In this document: positions 1 through 8,448 of the stretch, piece by piece
How positions within the stretch are numbered: position 1 is the stretch's first letter
Layout: every line of letters begins with the position of its first letter
NCBI GenBank assembly: GCA_023664185.1
Contig: JAMPGA010000001.1
Coordinates: 503,246-557,755 of the forward strand
Source: Muribaculaceae bacterium
Lineage (GTDB): Bacteria > Bacteroidota > Bacteroidia > Bacteroidales > Muribaculaceae
Reading direction: 5' to 3'
Length of the DNA stretch: 54,510 nt
Position numbers and translations under genes: made by a program
Notes under the pieces: model-generated
Databases searched by the model: none
The model's input: only the letters and a program-made list of their open reading frames with translations
What the model was told of the DNA's origin: nothing

Positions 1-1007
1 CCGACCTCGACCGTCTGGCCCGCATCGTCAACAACGAGCAGTTCCCCGTGCAGTTTATCTTCTCGGGCAAGGCACACCCCGCCGACGGCGCCGGTCAGGG
101 CCTGATCAAGCGCATCATGGAGATTTCCAGAATGCCTCAGTTCCAGGGCAAGATCATCTTCCTCGAGGACTACAACATGATCGTGGCCAAGCGCCTCGTC
201 ACCGGCGTGGACATCTGGCTCAACACCCCCACACGTCCCCTCGAGGCTTCGGGCACATCGGGCGAGAAGGCCGAGATGAACGGCGTGCTCAACTTCTCGG
301 TGCTCGACGGATGGTGGTATGAAGGCTACCGTCTCGACGAGCAGGCCGGCTGGGCACTCACCGACAAGCGCACATACACCGACCAGGGTCAGCAGGATCA
401 GCTCGACGCTGCCACCATCTACTCGATGCTCGAAAACGAGATTATACCCCTCTACTTCGCCAAGAACTCCAAGGGCTACTCGCCCGAGTGGGTGCAGTAT
501 ATCAAGCGCTCCATCGGCCATATCGCTCCGCAGTATACCATGCAGCGCATGATCGAGGACTACATCTCGCGCTTCTACGAGCCCGAGGCTAAGCGCAACG
601 CCATGCTCACCGCCGACGACTTCAAAGTGGCACGCGAGATTGCCGCTTGGAAACAGAAAGTGGCTGCCGCATGGGACGGCATCAAGGTTGTTGACATCAA
701 CACCCGCGAGGATATCCACCAGAACAACACCACAGGCCAGCCCTTCACCACCATCATCAAGCTCGACACCAACGGCCTGGCCGACGATCTGGGTGTGGAA
801 CTCGTGATCGATAAGATTCAGGACAACGAGCCCAAGCTCTGGTCGAAGATGCAGTTCAAGGAAGTGGCTCGCGACGGCAACATCGTGACCTACGAGGTCA
901 AGGATCGCCTGCGCGATCCCGGTGTGTTCCGCTACGGCTACCGCGTATATCCCAAGAACGCCCTCCTGCCCCACCGTCAGGACTTCGCATACGTGCGCTG
1001 GATCTAA
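1..1007 (+). CDS. Alpha-glucan (glycogen) phosphorylase, C-terminal part
   Basis: The frame is open from base 3 and runs to a TAA at 1005, so the gene begins left of the window. The protein keeps the GT35 phosphorylase signature around bases 240-310, EASGTSGEKAEMNG, whose Lys should carry the pyridoxal phosphate, followed by LNFSVLDGWW. It would phosphorolyse alpha-1,4-glucans to glucose-1-phosphate in the cytoplasm. Short bacterial glucan phosphorylases usually have Met where this one has Glu before the Lys; that is a mild variation. A perfect hairpin follows the stop. Only about 335 residues are visible, so whether it is fused to a synthase-like domain, as in some Bacteroides, cannot be seen. 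Confidence 0.86.
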   Translation, partial: DLDRLARIVNNEQFPVQFIFSGKAHPADGAGQGLIKRIMEISRMPQFQGKIIFLEDYNMIVAKRLVTGVDIWLNTPTRPLEASGTSGEKAEMNGVLNFSVLDGWWYEGYRLDEQAGWALTDKRTYTDQGQQDQLDAATIYSMLENEIIPLYFAKNSKGYSPEWVQYIKRSIGHIAPQYTMQRMIEDYISRFYEPEAKRNAMLTADDFKVAREIAAWKQKVAAAWDGIKVVDINTREDIHQNNTTGQPFTTIIKLDTNGLADDLGVELVIDKIQDNEPKLWSKMQFKEVARDGNIVTYEVKDRLRDPGVFRYGYRVYPKNALLPHRQDFAYVRWI

Positions 1008-1032
1008 TCCGGTCAGAACACCTCAACATCTC

Positions 1033-1070
1033 AAATACACCTCTGTGTCAAGTGGCACAGAGGTGTATTT
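1033..1070 (+). terminator. Terminator hairpin after the glucan phosphorylase
   Basis: A perfect 15-bp inverted repeat (1033-1047 with 1056-1070) with an 8-nt loop lies 26 bases after the phosphorylase stop. The arms end in A and T runs, so it could stop transcription from either side. Confidence 0.75.
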
Positions 1071-1121
1071 GCATCTTTGCCTAAAGATTGTTAAATCCTT
1101 CCTGATGTGGAAGATATTGAC

Positions 1122-1129
1122 TAACTTTG
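1122..1129 (+). promoter_or_regulatory. Predicted greA promoter (-7 box TAACTTTG)
   Basis: TAACTTTG matches the Bacteroidetes -7 consensus TAnnTTTG exactly. No good TTTG is seen about 20 bp upstream, so only half of the promoter is convincing. Transcription would start near 1133 and give a leader of roughly 119 nt before greA. Confidence 0.55.
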
Positions 1130-1170
1130 CACTGACAAAAAAGGGAAAATTTCTGAAACATCACTGTTTG

Positions 1171-1206
1171 GAGTCTCGTAGCCTCAGCCTCGGGATTCTC
1201 TTTTTT
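1171..1206 (+). promoter_or_regulatory. Terminator-like hairpin in the greA leader
   Basis: Bases 1171-1178 pair with 1191-1200 (8 pairs, one G-T, with a two-base bulge) around a 12-nt loop, and six T follow directly at 1201-1206. It lies between the predicted greA promoter and the greA start codon, so it would act as an attenuator rather than as an end-of-gene terminator. Confidence 0.45.
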
Positions 1207-1251
1207 AATCTGTATTCACCCAACCCATAAACACAAAAATACTCTGCTATC

Positions 1252-1722
1252 ATGGCTATAACTTATATGACCAAAGAAGGTTATAAGAAAAAAATGGAAG
1301 AAATCGCCTATCTCGAATCTGTGGAGCGTCCACGCATCTCGGCAGCCATAGCCGAGGCCCGCGATAAAGGCGATCTTTCCGAGAACTCAGAATATGATGC
1401 CGCCAAGGAAGCCCAGGGCATGCTTGAGATGAAGATTGCCAAGCTCAAAGACCTCGTGGCTCAGAGCCGTATCATAGACGAAAGCAATCTCAACACCGAG
1501 GAGGTGCAGATACTCAACCGTGTGAAAATCAAAAACACGGCCAACGGCATGGTGATGGAATATACCATTGTGGCCGACTCTGAAGCCGACCTCAAGGCCA
1601 AGAAGATAGGCTCGTCGACCCCAATAGCCCAGGGCCTTCTGGGACACAAGCTCCACGAGGTTGTGGAGATCCGCGTGCCCGCCGGCCTCATGAAGTTTGA
1701 GATTGTCGAGATAAACTTCTGA
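1252..1722 (+). CDS. greA: Transcription elongation factor GreA
   Basis: 156 residues, the normal GreA length. The N-terminal coiled-coil carries the conserved tip EARDKGDLSENSEYDAA (about residues 36-52), including the acidic residues that GreA inserts into the RNA polymerase secondary channel to stimulate cleavage of backtracked transcripts. The C-terminal half is the FKBP-like domain, with the GLLGHKLHEVVEI strand. It starts at the first ATG after a leader that has its own terminator-like hairpin. The HIT gene follows after 36 bp on the same strand and is probably co-transcribed. There is no sign of truncation. Confidence 0.97.
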   Translation: MAITYMTKEGYKKKMEEIAYLESVERPRISAAIAEARDKGDLSENSEYDAAKEAQGMLEMKIAKLKDLVAQSRIIDESNLNTEEVQILNRVKIKNTANGMVMEYTIVADSEADLKAKKIGSSTPIAQGLLGHKLHEVVEIRVPAGLMKFEIVEINF

Positions 1723-1758
1723 TTCACCCCTCACTCACACCCCACACACACAAATATC

Positions 1759-2151
1759 ATGGCAACAATTTTCAGCAAGATAGCCGCTGGCGAAATACCC
1801 TCCTACAAAGTGGCCGAGGACGAGGCTCACTACGCGTTTCTCGACATCAACCCCGTGGCTCCGGGCCATGTGCTCGTCATACCCCGCAAGGAGGAGAGCT
1901 ATCTGTTCAACCTCCCCGAGGATGAATATCTCCAGCTGCTCTCATTTGCCCGCCGTGTGGCCAAGGCTATCGAAAAGGCCATACCCTGCGAGAGGGTTGG
2001 TGTGGCCGTGGTGGGTCTTGAAGTGCCTCACACCCACATCCATCTTCTCCCCATCAACTCTGAAGCCGACATGGACTTCAGCAAGAAAAAGTCGCTCCCG
2101 GCCGAACAGATGCAGGCCATTGCCGACGCCATAGCCGCAAACTTCGAGTGA
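1759..2151 (+). CDS. HIT family nucleotide-binding protein
   Basis: 130 residues. The histidine triad PHTHIHLLP (residues 93-101) matches the HxHxHxx signature of the Hint branch, which hydrolyses nucleoside phosphoramidates or dinucleotides. The N-terminus, IFSKIAAGEIPSYKV, is also typical of Hint proteins. The physiological substrate in Bacteroidales is not known to me. The stop codon lies 2 bases before the likely ATG of menA, so translation is probably coupled. Confidence 0.95.
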   Translation: MATIFSKIAAGEIPSYKVAEDEAHYAFLDINPVAPGHVLVIPRKEESYLFNLPEDEYLQLLSFARRVAKAIEKAIPCERVGVAVVGLEVPHTHIHLLPINSEADMDFSKKKSLPAEQMQAIADAIAANFE

Positions 2152-2153
2152 CA

Positions 2154-3050
2154 ATGACAGCAGGACACCCCTCGGCCCTCAGATGCTGGATTGAAGCAAT
2201 GCGCCTGCGCACGCTTCCGGTGTCGGTGGCCGGCGTTGTCTTTGCCGCCGGTCTGAGCGTATGCACAGCCAGAGTGTCTGTGTGTGCGCTCATGCTGTGT
2301 CTGGCCTTCGCTGTACTCGCTCAGATATCGTCAAACTTCGCCAACGAATATTACGACTACCGCGACGGCCTGGACAAGGCTGGCCGTGTGGGACCCAGAC
2401 GCGGTGTCACCGAGGGCGATCTCACTCCCCGAGCCATGAAGATGGCCACATTTCTCACCTTAGGTGTGGCCTGCGCCATAGGCTGTATCACCGTCTGGCT
2501 CTATGGGCGTCCATGGATGTATGCAGCCGGCGTAGCCATTGCCATCGGTGCTATGGCCTACAGCACCGGCCCCTGGCCCCTGAGCCGTCACGGCCTGGGC
2601 GAGCTGGCTGTGATATGTTTCTTTGGCATCGTGCCCGTGTCGCTCACATATATTCTGGCCACTGGCGTGTGGGAATGGAGAGTGATGATTTATGCCCTTG
2701 CTATCGGGCTTATGGGTGCGAATGTATTGATAGTCAATAATTACCGCGACCGCGACGACGACAAGGCCGTGGGTAAGAACACCCTCGCAGTGATGCTGGG
2801 TCGCAAAGTCACCGCCTTTATCTATGTGGCCAACGGCTTTATAGCAGCCCTCCTCACCATGCCGGCCTGGATGGAAAGATCGGCGTGGGGATGGACGGTC
2901 CCAGCCCTTTACCTCATACTGCATTTTGCTGTTTCCCACCGCCTGACTTTGCGCACCGGCACGGCGCTCAACCCCCTGCTTGGCATCACTGCAATGCTGA
3001 TGCTTGTATACTCTATTGCGTTTTTAATATTCTCAGTTTCAGTACTATGA
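2154..3050 (+). CDS. menA: 1,4-dihydroxy-2-naphthoate polyprenyltransferase (MenA)
   Basis: About 298 residues with roughly eight to nine hydrophobic segments, a UbiA-superfamily membrane enzyme. The first aspartate-rich motif reads NEYYDYRDGLD and the second NNYRDRDDDKAVGKNTLAV; both bind Mg-prenyl diphosphate. It attaches the polyprenyl chain to DHNA in menaquinone synthesis. The ATG at 2154 is preferred; a GTG at 2148 overlapping the HIT stop is an alternative two codons earlier. The stop overlaps the next gene's ATG (ATGA at 3047). No other menaquinone genes are nearby. Confidence 0.93.
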   Translation: MTAGHPSALRCWIEAMRLRTLPVSVAGVVFAAGLSVCTARVSVCALMLCLAFAVLAQISSNFANEYYDYRDGLDKAGRVGPRRGVTEGDLTPRAMKMATFLTLGVACAIGCITVWLYGRPWMYAAGVAIAIGAMAYSTGPWPLSRHGLGELAVICFFGIVPVSLTYILATGVWEWRVMIYALAIGLMGANVLIVNNYRDRDDDKAVGKNTLAVMLGRKVTAFIYVANGFIAALLTMPAWMERSAWGWTVPALYLILHFAVSHRLTLRTGTALNPLLGITAMLMLVYSIAFLIFSVSVL

Positions 3051-3754
3051 AGCAGATACTCACCTCCTTTATCATCCTCCTTTCTCTCTCCTTCGCCTTC
3101 TCCCCCATGGCCGAGGCCCAAAGCGCCCGCGATATACTGGGGGGGATGCTAGGCGGAGGCAACTCTGCGGCCAGTGACTCCACATCGGCCGGAAACAGAG
3201 GCGGCGGTCTGGGCGATCTCATCGGAGGTGAGGCCAATGCTCTGGGACTCGGTTCGGCAGAACTGACAATGGAAAATCTGACCGGAACCTGGAACTATGC
3301 CGATCCAGCTGTGAGCTTTAAGAGCGACAATCTGCTGCTGAAGGCCGGAGGAGCCGCCGCCGCCGCGGCTGTGGAGCAGAAGCTGCTTCCCTACTACAAG
3401 GCTGCCGGACTGACAGGCCTGGTATTTACCGTCAACTCCGACTCTACCTTCACTATGGCTGTGAAGCGCATCAGCCTGGGCGGCAACCTGGTGGTCTCTG
3501 AGAAGGGAGACTGCATGACACTGGAATTCAAGGCTCTCGGCAAGGTCAAAGTAGCCTCAATGACGGCTTATACCAAACTCAGCAGCAAAGACAAAATGGA
3601 AATGACCTTTGATGTGAGCAAGCTCATTTCCATATTGGAAAAACTCAGCTCATTCTCAAACAACAGCAACCTCAAGGCCATAACAACCCTGCTGGAGCAG
3701 TATGACGGCATCACGGCTGGCTTTGAGCTCAGAAAGGCTACTACAATTAAATAA
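3047..3754 (+). CDS. Secreted DUF4923-like (lipocalin-type) protein
   Basis: 235 residues from the ATG at 3047, which overlaps the menA stop; a longer open frame to 2885 runs inside menA and is rejected. The N-terminus is a signal peptide ending near AEA-QS (residues 1-25). A Gly/Ser/Ala-rich linker with ILGGMLGGG and LGDLIGGE follows, then LTMENLTGTWNYADPAVSFKS, which opens a beta-rich domain resembling DUF4923/lipocalin-like proteins of Bacteroidales. The function is unknown. The linker is glycine-rich and could be disordered. The family name rests on memory of the motif, not on a search. Confidence 0.75.
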   Translation: MKQILTSFIILLSLSFAFSPMAEAQSARDILGGMLGGGNSAASDSTSAGNRGGGLGDLIGGEANALGLGSAELTMENLTGTWNYADPAVSFKSDNLLLKAGGAAAAAAVEQKLLPYYKAAGLTGLVFTVNSDSTFTMAVKRISLGGNLVVSEKGDCMTLEFKALGKVKVASMTAYTKLSSKDKMEMTFDVSKLISILEKLSSFSNNSNLKAITTLLEQYDGITAGFELRKATTIK

Positions 3755-3769
3755 CAAGCTCTCCCACAG

Positions 3770-4669
3770 ATGATCTCGGTTGTCATACCGGCCTACAATG
3801 CCTCGCAGTGGCTCGACGAATGCCTTGACAGCATAGCGGGGCAGGACTGTGGCGAGACCGAGATTATCGTGGTCGACGATGGGTCGACCGACTCCACTCC
3901 CCTCATTGCTGCCTCGCATCCGGGCGTGAGGGTGATCACCACTAAAAATCAGGGGCAAGCTTCGGCACGCAATGTGGGCATACGTGAAGCCAAGGGTGAA
4001 TGGATTGCGTTTGTCGACGCCGACGACAAGCTGTTTCCCCACGCTCTGTCGGCCATGTTGGAGATAGCCGAAAACACTGGAGCGGATGTGGTGACAGCAG
4101 GGTTTACATCTTCAGAACATGTCACACCTCGCCGACATTCTCGCCAGTCATGCGCCGACGGGCGCACGGCCCTCATAAACACACTGTATCAAAACATCGA
4201 CTGGCACTGCTCTGTGTGGGCCAAGCTGATGCGTACCAACCGAGTGCGCCAGACTATGTTTGTCGACGGGCTCTATTACGAAGATCTTGAGTTTATCTCA
4301 CGCCTCTACATGCTGAATGGCATAAAAGTCTGCTCTACAGATCAAATCGTCTATCACTACCGCACAAACCCCGACAGCTTCATACACCGATTCACCTCCT
4401 CGCGCCTCGATGTCCTCACCGTGACCGAGGGTATAGAGCAGCGTGCCGCCGGCGACGAGCCCCTGCTGCGTGCCGCCCGCTCAAGAAGGCTCAGTGCATG
4501 CTTCAACATGTATCTCCTGACGTGCCGTTTGCCCAAGTATAGTACGGTAAACCGCAAGTGTCTCAGCGAGATAAGACGTCTTCGCAAAGAATCTCTCACC
4601 AATCCACGCGTGCGCCTGAAAAACAAAGCCGGAATACTGCTGAGCTACCTCCTCAACCCGCTGCTATGA
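3770..4669 (+). CDS. Family 2 glycosyltransferase
   Basis: 299 residues with the GT-A core of GT2: VVIPAYNASQWLDECLDSI at the N-terminus, IIVVDDGSTDST for nucleotide binding, NQGQASARNVGI, and FVDADDKLFPHA with the DxD-type metal site. The C-terminal part has no membrane segment. It should transfer a sugar from a nucleotide-sugar donor to a surface glycan; the donor and acceptor cannot be read from the sequence. It closes the greA-HIT-menA run and is followed by a strong terminator. Confidence 0.93.
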   Translation: MISVVIPAYNASQWLDECLDSIAGQDCGETEIIVVDDGSTDSTPLIAASHPGVRVITTKNQGQASARNVGIREAKGEWIAFVDADDKLFPHALSAMLEIAENTGADVVTAGFTSSEHVTPRRHSRQSCADGRTALINTLYQNIDWHCSVWAKLMRTNRVRQTMFVDGLYYEDLEFISRLYMLNGIKVCSTDQIVYHYRTNPDSFIHRFTSSRLDVLTVTEGIEQRAAGDEPLLRAARSRRLSACFNMYLLTCRLPKYSTVNRKCLSEIRRLRKESLTNPRVRLKNKAGILLSYLLNPLL

Positions 4670-4684
4670 CCATTACAACGAGTC

Positions 4685-4740
4685 AAACCTCGGAGAGGTG
4701 ATGGGGCTATAACTATTTTCACCTCTTCGAGGTTTTGTTT
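4685..4740 (+). terminator. Rho-independent terminator after the GT2 gene
   Basis: A 16-bp stem (4686-4701 with 4719-4734, one G-T pair) is followed by TTTTGTTT. It lies between convergent genes. Confidence 0.85.
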
Positions 4741-4811
4741 ATGTGAATCAATCCTTTACCCCACACCGAGGTGCTATTGGACACACGTCGAAGTGGAGAA
4801 GCTCGCCGCTG

Positions 4812-5276
4812 CTAAGACGCTGCCGGGATGACGAGCACATGCATAGTAGAGTCGGATGCCATCACTTCATACCACTGGCTGCGTGCCGATTGCTGAAGCA
4901 GCTTTATATATATCAGACTGAGATTCAAGCCATTGATATTCACAGAGGCATGGCTGCACACTGAGTCGGGCCCCGGTTGGAGACGGCTGACGCTGATGGA
5001 GTCTGCTCCGTCAAGGTCGACTATCTCCACACCCTCCTCAGTGGAGGTGAAGAGCACTCCGCCACGGTCGTAGCGCAGTGTCAGAGCGCCACCACAGTAG
5101 CGCCACACATCGTCGGAGAGCTCTTTGTCGCGATCTATTCCCGGCGAAACTCCGGGTCGCTCCCCATCATCTTCTGTCGGAGGAGGCGCAGGCCTTTGCT
5201 GGCGTGGCGTCTCCGAGCTGCATGAGCCCAGATATAAGGCTGATAGGCTCAATATAATGGCAACAATCCACTTCAT
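4812..5276 (-). CDS. Lipoprotein of unknown function
   Basis: 154 residues. The N-terminus MKWIVAIILSLSALYLGSC is a lipoprotein signal with a lipobox ending at Cys19. A proline- and acid-rich linker (about residues 20-50) follows, then a domain of about 100 residues with many beta-strand-like stretches (GALTLRYDRGGVLFTST, VEIVDLDGADSISVSRL, NLSLIYIKLLQQ). I do not recognise a family. It begins 2 bases after the stop of the endonuclease-like gene, so the two are translated from one message and may work together on the cell surface or in the periplasm. Confidence 0.8.
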   Translation of the reverse strand: MKWIVAIILSLSALYLGSCSSETPRQQRPAPPPTEDDGERPGVSPGIDRDKELSDDVWRYCGGALTLRYDRGGVLFTSTEEGVEIVDLDGADSISVSRLQPGPDSVCSHASVNINGLNLSLIYIKLLQQSARSQWYEVMASDSTMHVLVIPAAS

Positions 5277-5278
5277 GG

Positions 5279-6262
5279 CTAAGGTTCTATCTTTATCATA
5301 ACTCTGCCCTTGCGCCCGGCCTTCACAAACATCAGGTCATGGGCGCCCACCCCAAGCTGACGTGTGGACACTCGCTCGGCTGTCCCCACACTGCGGCCGT
5401 CTACATACCACTCTGCCCCGGCGGGGATGTGAGGCGAAAACAGATATATCCACTCGTCGGCCAGCCTGTATATAGAATGTAGCGCCACTCTGTCTTCTCC
5501 GGCATCATAAGGCTCCCCCTGCTTGTCGCCCCAAAGATATTCGGCCAGTTCAGGGTGTGATACAAAAGGATTGCCCGAGCCTTGCAGGCGTTGTTTCATA
5601 TCGTCAGTCTCCATCTCCCGGGCATCGGGCGGATACTGTCGGTGCCATTCCATCAGCAGCGATATGGCATAGTCGGTCAGTCCGGGATAGGCATTGCGCG
5701 TAAACATCATGTAGGCCACGGGTGCTCTGAACCCCGAAGGATAGCGCACACACATATGAAAATAGATTCTTGCCAAAGCCCCTTTCCAGGCCTCGGGAGG
5801 CACATAAAGCTCTGTGTCAATACCTTCGATATTCGTCACTCCGGCACTCCAGAGTGGGGTTGTATACTCCACGCTCTCAACCTGCCGCCCAGGTGGAAGG
5901 TCGCGGCGATGGGTGACTATGTCGGACGTGAGAGGAAGCCAGTTGACAAGATCGCGCGTCAGCGTGTCGGCATATTCGCCATGAGTCCACCACGAAGCCG
6001 GAACGGCCTCGCCGTGGGTATACCCGGGTGGTAGCACTCCTTGCTCCACCCGAATCTCCACGCCGGTGAAGGGGTGGGCCAGCGAAAGGGTCAATTCAGC
6101 ATCAGGGCATAGCCTTGAGGGAGTAAACTCACGCCTGATGGCCTGGGAAAGACCGGCACCACTCTTGCCTGACAAGGCTAAAACAGAAGGCACCGTTTGC
6201 GCAGCTGCAGCTGCACAGACGATGCCTGTGATGATGGCTGATATGACGGCACGCCGCCTCAT
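5279..6262 (-). CDS. Secreted endonuclease I homologue, predicted inactive
   Basis: 327 residues with a signal peptide (1-21). Residues from about 80 to 250 align with the Bacteroidetes endonuclease I family: VPASWW, the DL...P...PPG block, YVPPEAWKGALARIYFHM, YPGLTDYAISLLMEWHRQ, QGSGNPFVSHPELAEYLWGD. The catalytic positions differ: the usual EH before the Pro-x-Ser-Trp-Trp is GE (residues 84-85), the DLNH motif is DLVN (104-107), and the VNGKR-type Asn is missing. A C-terminal region of about 70 residues resembles an added beta domain. It follows lpxA by 12 bp and precedes the lipoprotein by 2 bp. The protein probably binds rather than cuts; the ligand is unknown. Confidence 0.8.
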   Translation of the reverse strand: MRRRAVISAIITGIVCAAAAAQTVPSVLALSGKSGAGLSQAIRREFTPSRLCPDAELTLSLAHPFTGVEIRVEQGVLPPGYTHGEAVPASWWTHGEYADTLTRDLVNWLPLTSDIVTHRRDLPPGRQVESVEYTTPLWSAGVTNIEGIDTELYVPPEAWKGALARIYFHMCVRYPSGFRAPVAYMMFTRNAYPGLTDYAISLLMEWHRQYPPDAREMETDDMKQRLQGSGNPFVSHPELAEYLWGDKQGEPYDAGEDRVALHSIYRLADEWIYLFSPHIPAGAEWYVDGRSVGTAERVSTRQLGVGAHDLMFVKAGRKGRVMIKIEP

Positions 6263-6274
6263 CGGCAGGGTGTC

Positions 6275-7054
6275 TTATACGTAGCCGCGAATGATGCCGC
6301 GGCCAGAGTTTCTGACAAAGAGTATAATCTCGTCCCTCTCCTTCGATGCAGGGAGTTCGGCCTCGATGCGGCTGATGGCATCGGTGTTGTTGAGTCCGGA
6401 GAGATAGAGATAGCGGTAGATTTCCTGGATGTCGCGGATGGTCTCGTTGGAATATCCGCGGCGGCGCAGACCTATGGAGTTGACTCCGGCATAGGCTATA
6501 GGCTCGCGGGCGGCCTTGACAAACGGGGGAATGTCCTTGTTGACCAGAGCGCCTCCCTGGAGCATGACGTGCGAACCGATGTGGCAGAACTGATGGATGA
6601 GGGCACCGCCGCCAAGCACGGCATAGTCGTCTACAACGACCTCGCCGGCCATCTGCACAGAGTTGCTCATGATCACATTGTCGCCCACCACACAGTCGTG
6701 AGCCACGTGGCAGTAAGCCATGATGAGGCAGTTGGAGCCCACGACGGTCTTACCCTTCGAGGCTGTGCCGCGGTGGATGGTGACACACTCGCGGATGTTG
6801 GTGTTGTCACCGATGATGGCCACAGTCTCCTCGCCGCGGAATTTCAGATCCTGGGGAGGACCCGAAATCACAGCCCCGGGATAAATGGTGACGTTCTTGC
6901 CGATTCTGGCGCCCTCCATGATGGTGACATTCGAACCTATTCTGGTTCCTTCGCCTATCTCTACATTGCGGTCGATGGTGACAAAGGGGTCTATCACGAC
7001 ACTCGGATGTATCTTTGCATCCGGGTGTACATATGCTAAGGGTTGTTTCATCAT
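6275..7054 (-). CDS. lpxA: Acyl-[ACP]-UDP-N-acetylglucosamine O-acyltransferase (LpxA)
   Basis: 259 residues. Left-handed beta-helix hexapeptide repeats fill residues 8-190 (KIHPSVVIDPFVTIDRNVEIGEGT and onward), and the catalytic His lies in YCHVAHDCVVGD. The C-terminal helical bundle begins near LRRRGYSNETIRDI. It catalyses the first step of lipid A synthesis. The ATG at 7054 overlaps the TGA of lpxC/fabZ; a second ATG is directly adjacent. It is the third gene of the lpxD - lpxC/fabZ - lpxA operon. Confidence 0.97.
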   Translation of the reverse strand: MMKQPLAYVHPDAKIHPSVVIDPFVTIDRNVEIGEGTRIGSNVTIMEGARIGKNVTIYPGAVISGPPQDLKFRGEETVAIIGDNTNIRECVTIHRGTASKGKTVVGSNCLIMAYCHVAHDCVVGDNVIMSNSVQMAGEVVVDDYAVLGGGALIHQFCHIGSHVMLQGGALVNKDIPPFVKAAREPIAYAGVNSIGLRRRGYSNETIRDIQEIYRYLYLSGLNNTDAISRIEAELPASKERDEIILFVRNSGRGIIRGYV

Positions 7055-8436
7055 TGTTTGTTCTTGATTATCTGGGCCATAAATTCACACTCGGTGACGA
7101 TCTTGTCGCCCACAAAGGCATATCCCTTCATCACGGCGCAGCCGCGACGCAGTTCTGTCATGAAGGAGACGTGGAAGATCAGTGTGTCGCCGGGCACCAC
7201 CTTCTGGCGGAACTTCACATTGTCTATCTTCATGAAATAGGTGGAGTAGAGCTCGGGCTCGTCGACGGTGCTCAGCACCAGCAGACCGCCGGTCTGGGCC
7301 ATGGCCTCGATCTGGAGCACTCCGGGGAGCACGGGCTCCTGGGGGAAGTGGCCCTGGAAGAAGGGCTCGTTGGCGGTGATGTTTTTCACACCTACTATAT
7401 AGTTGTTGCCTTTCTCGATAATTTTGTCGACGAGCAGGAAGGGATAGCGGTGGGGAAGGAGCTCGCGGATGCGGTTGTTGTCCATGAGCGGCTCGCGATT
7501 GGGATTGTAGACGGGAGCCTGCACATCCTGGTGCTTGATTTCCTTGCGTATTTTTTTGGCCAGCTGGGTGTTGATGGAGTGGCCGGGGCGTGTGGCTATG
7601 ACGCGACCCTTAAGCGGGCGCCCTATGAGGGCCAGATCGCCGATAAGGTCGAGCAGCTTGTGGCGGGCTGGCTCGTTCTCGGTGGTGAGGGGCTTGTTGT
7701 TGATGTAGCCAAACTCGCTCACCTCCTTGCGCTCCACTCCCATAAGGTCGGCCAGACGGTCGAGGTCGGCCTGGGCCATGGGGCTGTCATAGATGACGAT
7801 GGCGTTGTCAAGGTCGCCACCCTTGATGAGATTGTTGGTCACCAGGGGCTCTATCTCTCTCACAAACACGAAAGTGCGGCTCGGAGCTATCTCGCTGGCA
7901 TAGCTTTCGATATGCTCGAGCGATGCAAACTGGCTGTTGAGCACTTTGGAGTTGAAGTCGATCTTGACGTCGACGCTGAAGTCGTCGTCGGGCAGGACGA
8001 TGATGCTTGAGCCGGTCTTCTCGTCGGTCACTTCGATGCGCTGGCGCACGTAGTAGTACTCCTTGTCGGCTTTCTGCTCCTGCAGGCCCACGGCTGCGAT
8101 GGCCTCCACATAGGGCAGGGCGCTGCCGTCGAGTATAGGCATCTCGGGGGCGTTGACCTCGATGAGCACATTGTCGATGCCCGAGGCATAGAGAGCCGAC
8201 ATGGCGTGCTCGATGGTCGACACGCGGGCATCCCCCTTGGCTATCACAGTGCCGCGGCAGGTGTCTACAACGTTCTCGGCCAGAGCGTCGATCACGGGCT
8301 GATCCTCAAGGTCTACTCGTTTCAGTTTATATCCGTGTCCGGCGGGTGCGGGCAGAAAACGGGCTGTGATTTCAAGCCCTGTGTGCAGCCCTTTGCCCTT
8401 GAGGGTAAACTCGCCGTTAAGAGTGATCTGATTCAT
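7051..8436 (-). CDS. lpxC/fabZ: Fused UDP-3-O-acyl-GlcNAc deacetylase / 3-hydroxyacyl-ACP dehydratase
   Basis: 461 residues, the two-domain fusion typical of Bacteroidetes. Residues 1-300 are LpxC: the zinc-site His in STIEHAMSALYA, EMPILDGSA, the His and Asp of HKLLDLIGDLAL, and the RPGHSINT histidine. Residues 315-461 are FabZ: LLPHRYPFLLVDKI and GHFPQEPVLPGVLQIEAMAQ with the catalytic His and Glu. It commits UDP-acyl-GlcNAc to lipid A and dehydrates hydroxyacyl-ACP in fatty acid synthesis, so one protein sits at the branch between the two pathways. It starts 12 bp after lpxD. Confidence 0.97.
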   Translation of the reverse strand: MNQITLNGEFTLKGKGLHTGLEITARFLPAPAGHGYKLKRVDLEDQPVIDALAENVVDTCRGTVIAKGDARVSTIEHAMSALYASGIDNVLIEVNAPEMPILDGSALPYVEAIAAVGLQEQKADKEYYYVRQRIEVTDEKTGSSIIVLPDDDFSVDVKIDFNSKVLNSQFASLEHIESYASEIAPSRTFVFVREIEPLVTNNLIKGGDLDNAIVIYDSPMAQADLDRLADLMGVERKEVSEFGYINNKPLTTENEPARHKLLDLIGDLALIGRPLKGRVIATRPGHSINTQLAKKIRKEIKHQDVQAPVYNPNREPLMDNNRIRELLPHRYPFLLVDKIIEKGNNYIVGVKNITANEPFFQGHFPQEPVLPGVLQIEAMAQTGGLLVLSTVDEPELYSTYFMKIDNVKFRQKVVPGDTLIFHVSFMTELRRGCAVMKGYAFVGDKIVTECEFMAQIIKNKQ

Positions 8437-8448
8437 ATGTATATTGGT

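Noticed and set aside
2885..3046. Earlier start for the DUF4923-like protein
   Set aside because: The extension is inside menA; the signal peptide begins at 3047.
7015..8010. Long + strand open frame of 331 codons
   Set aside because: It is the shadow of the lpxC/fabZ fusion on the other strand, where all catalytic motifs lie. High GC and codon bias create it.
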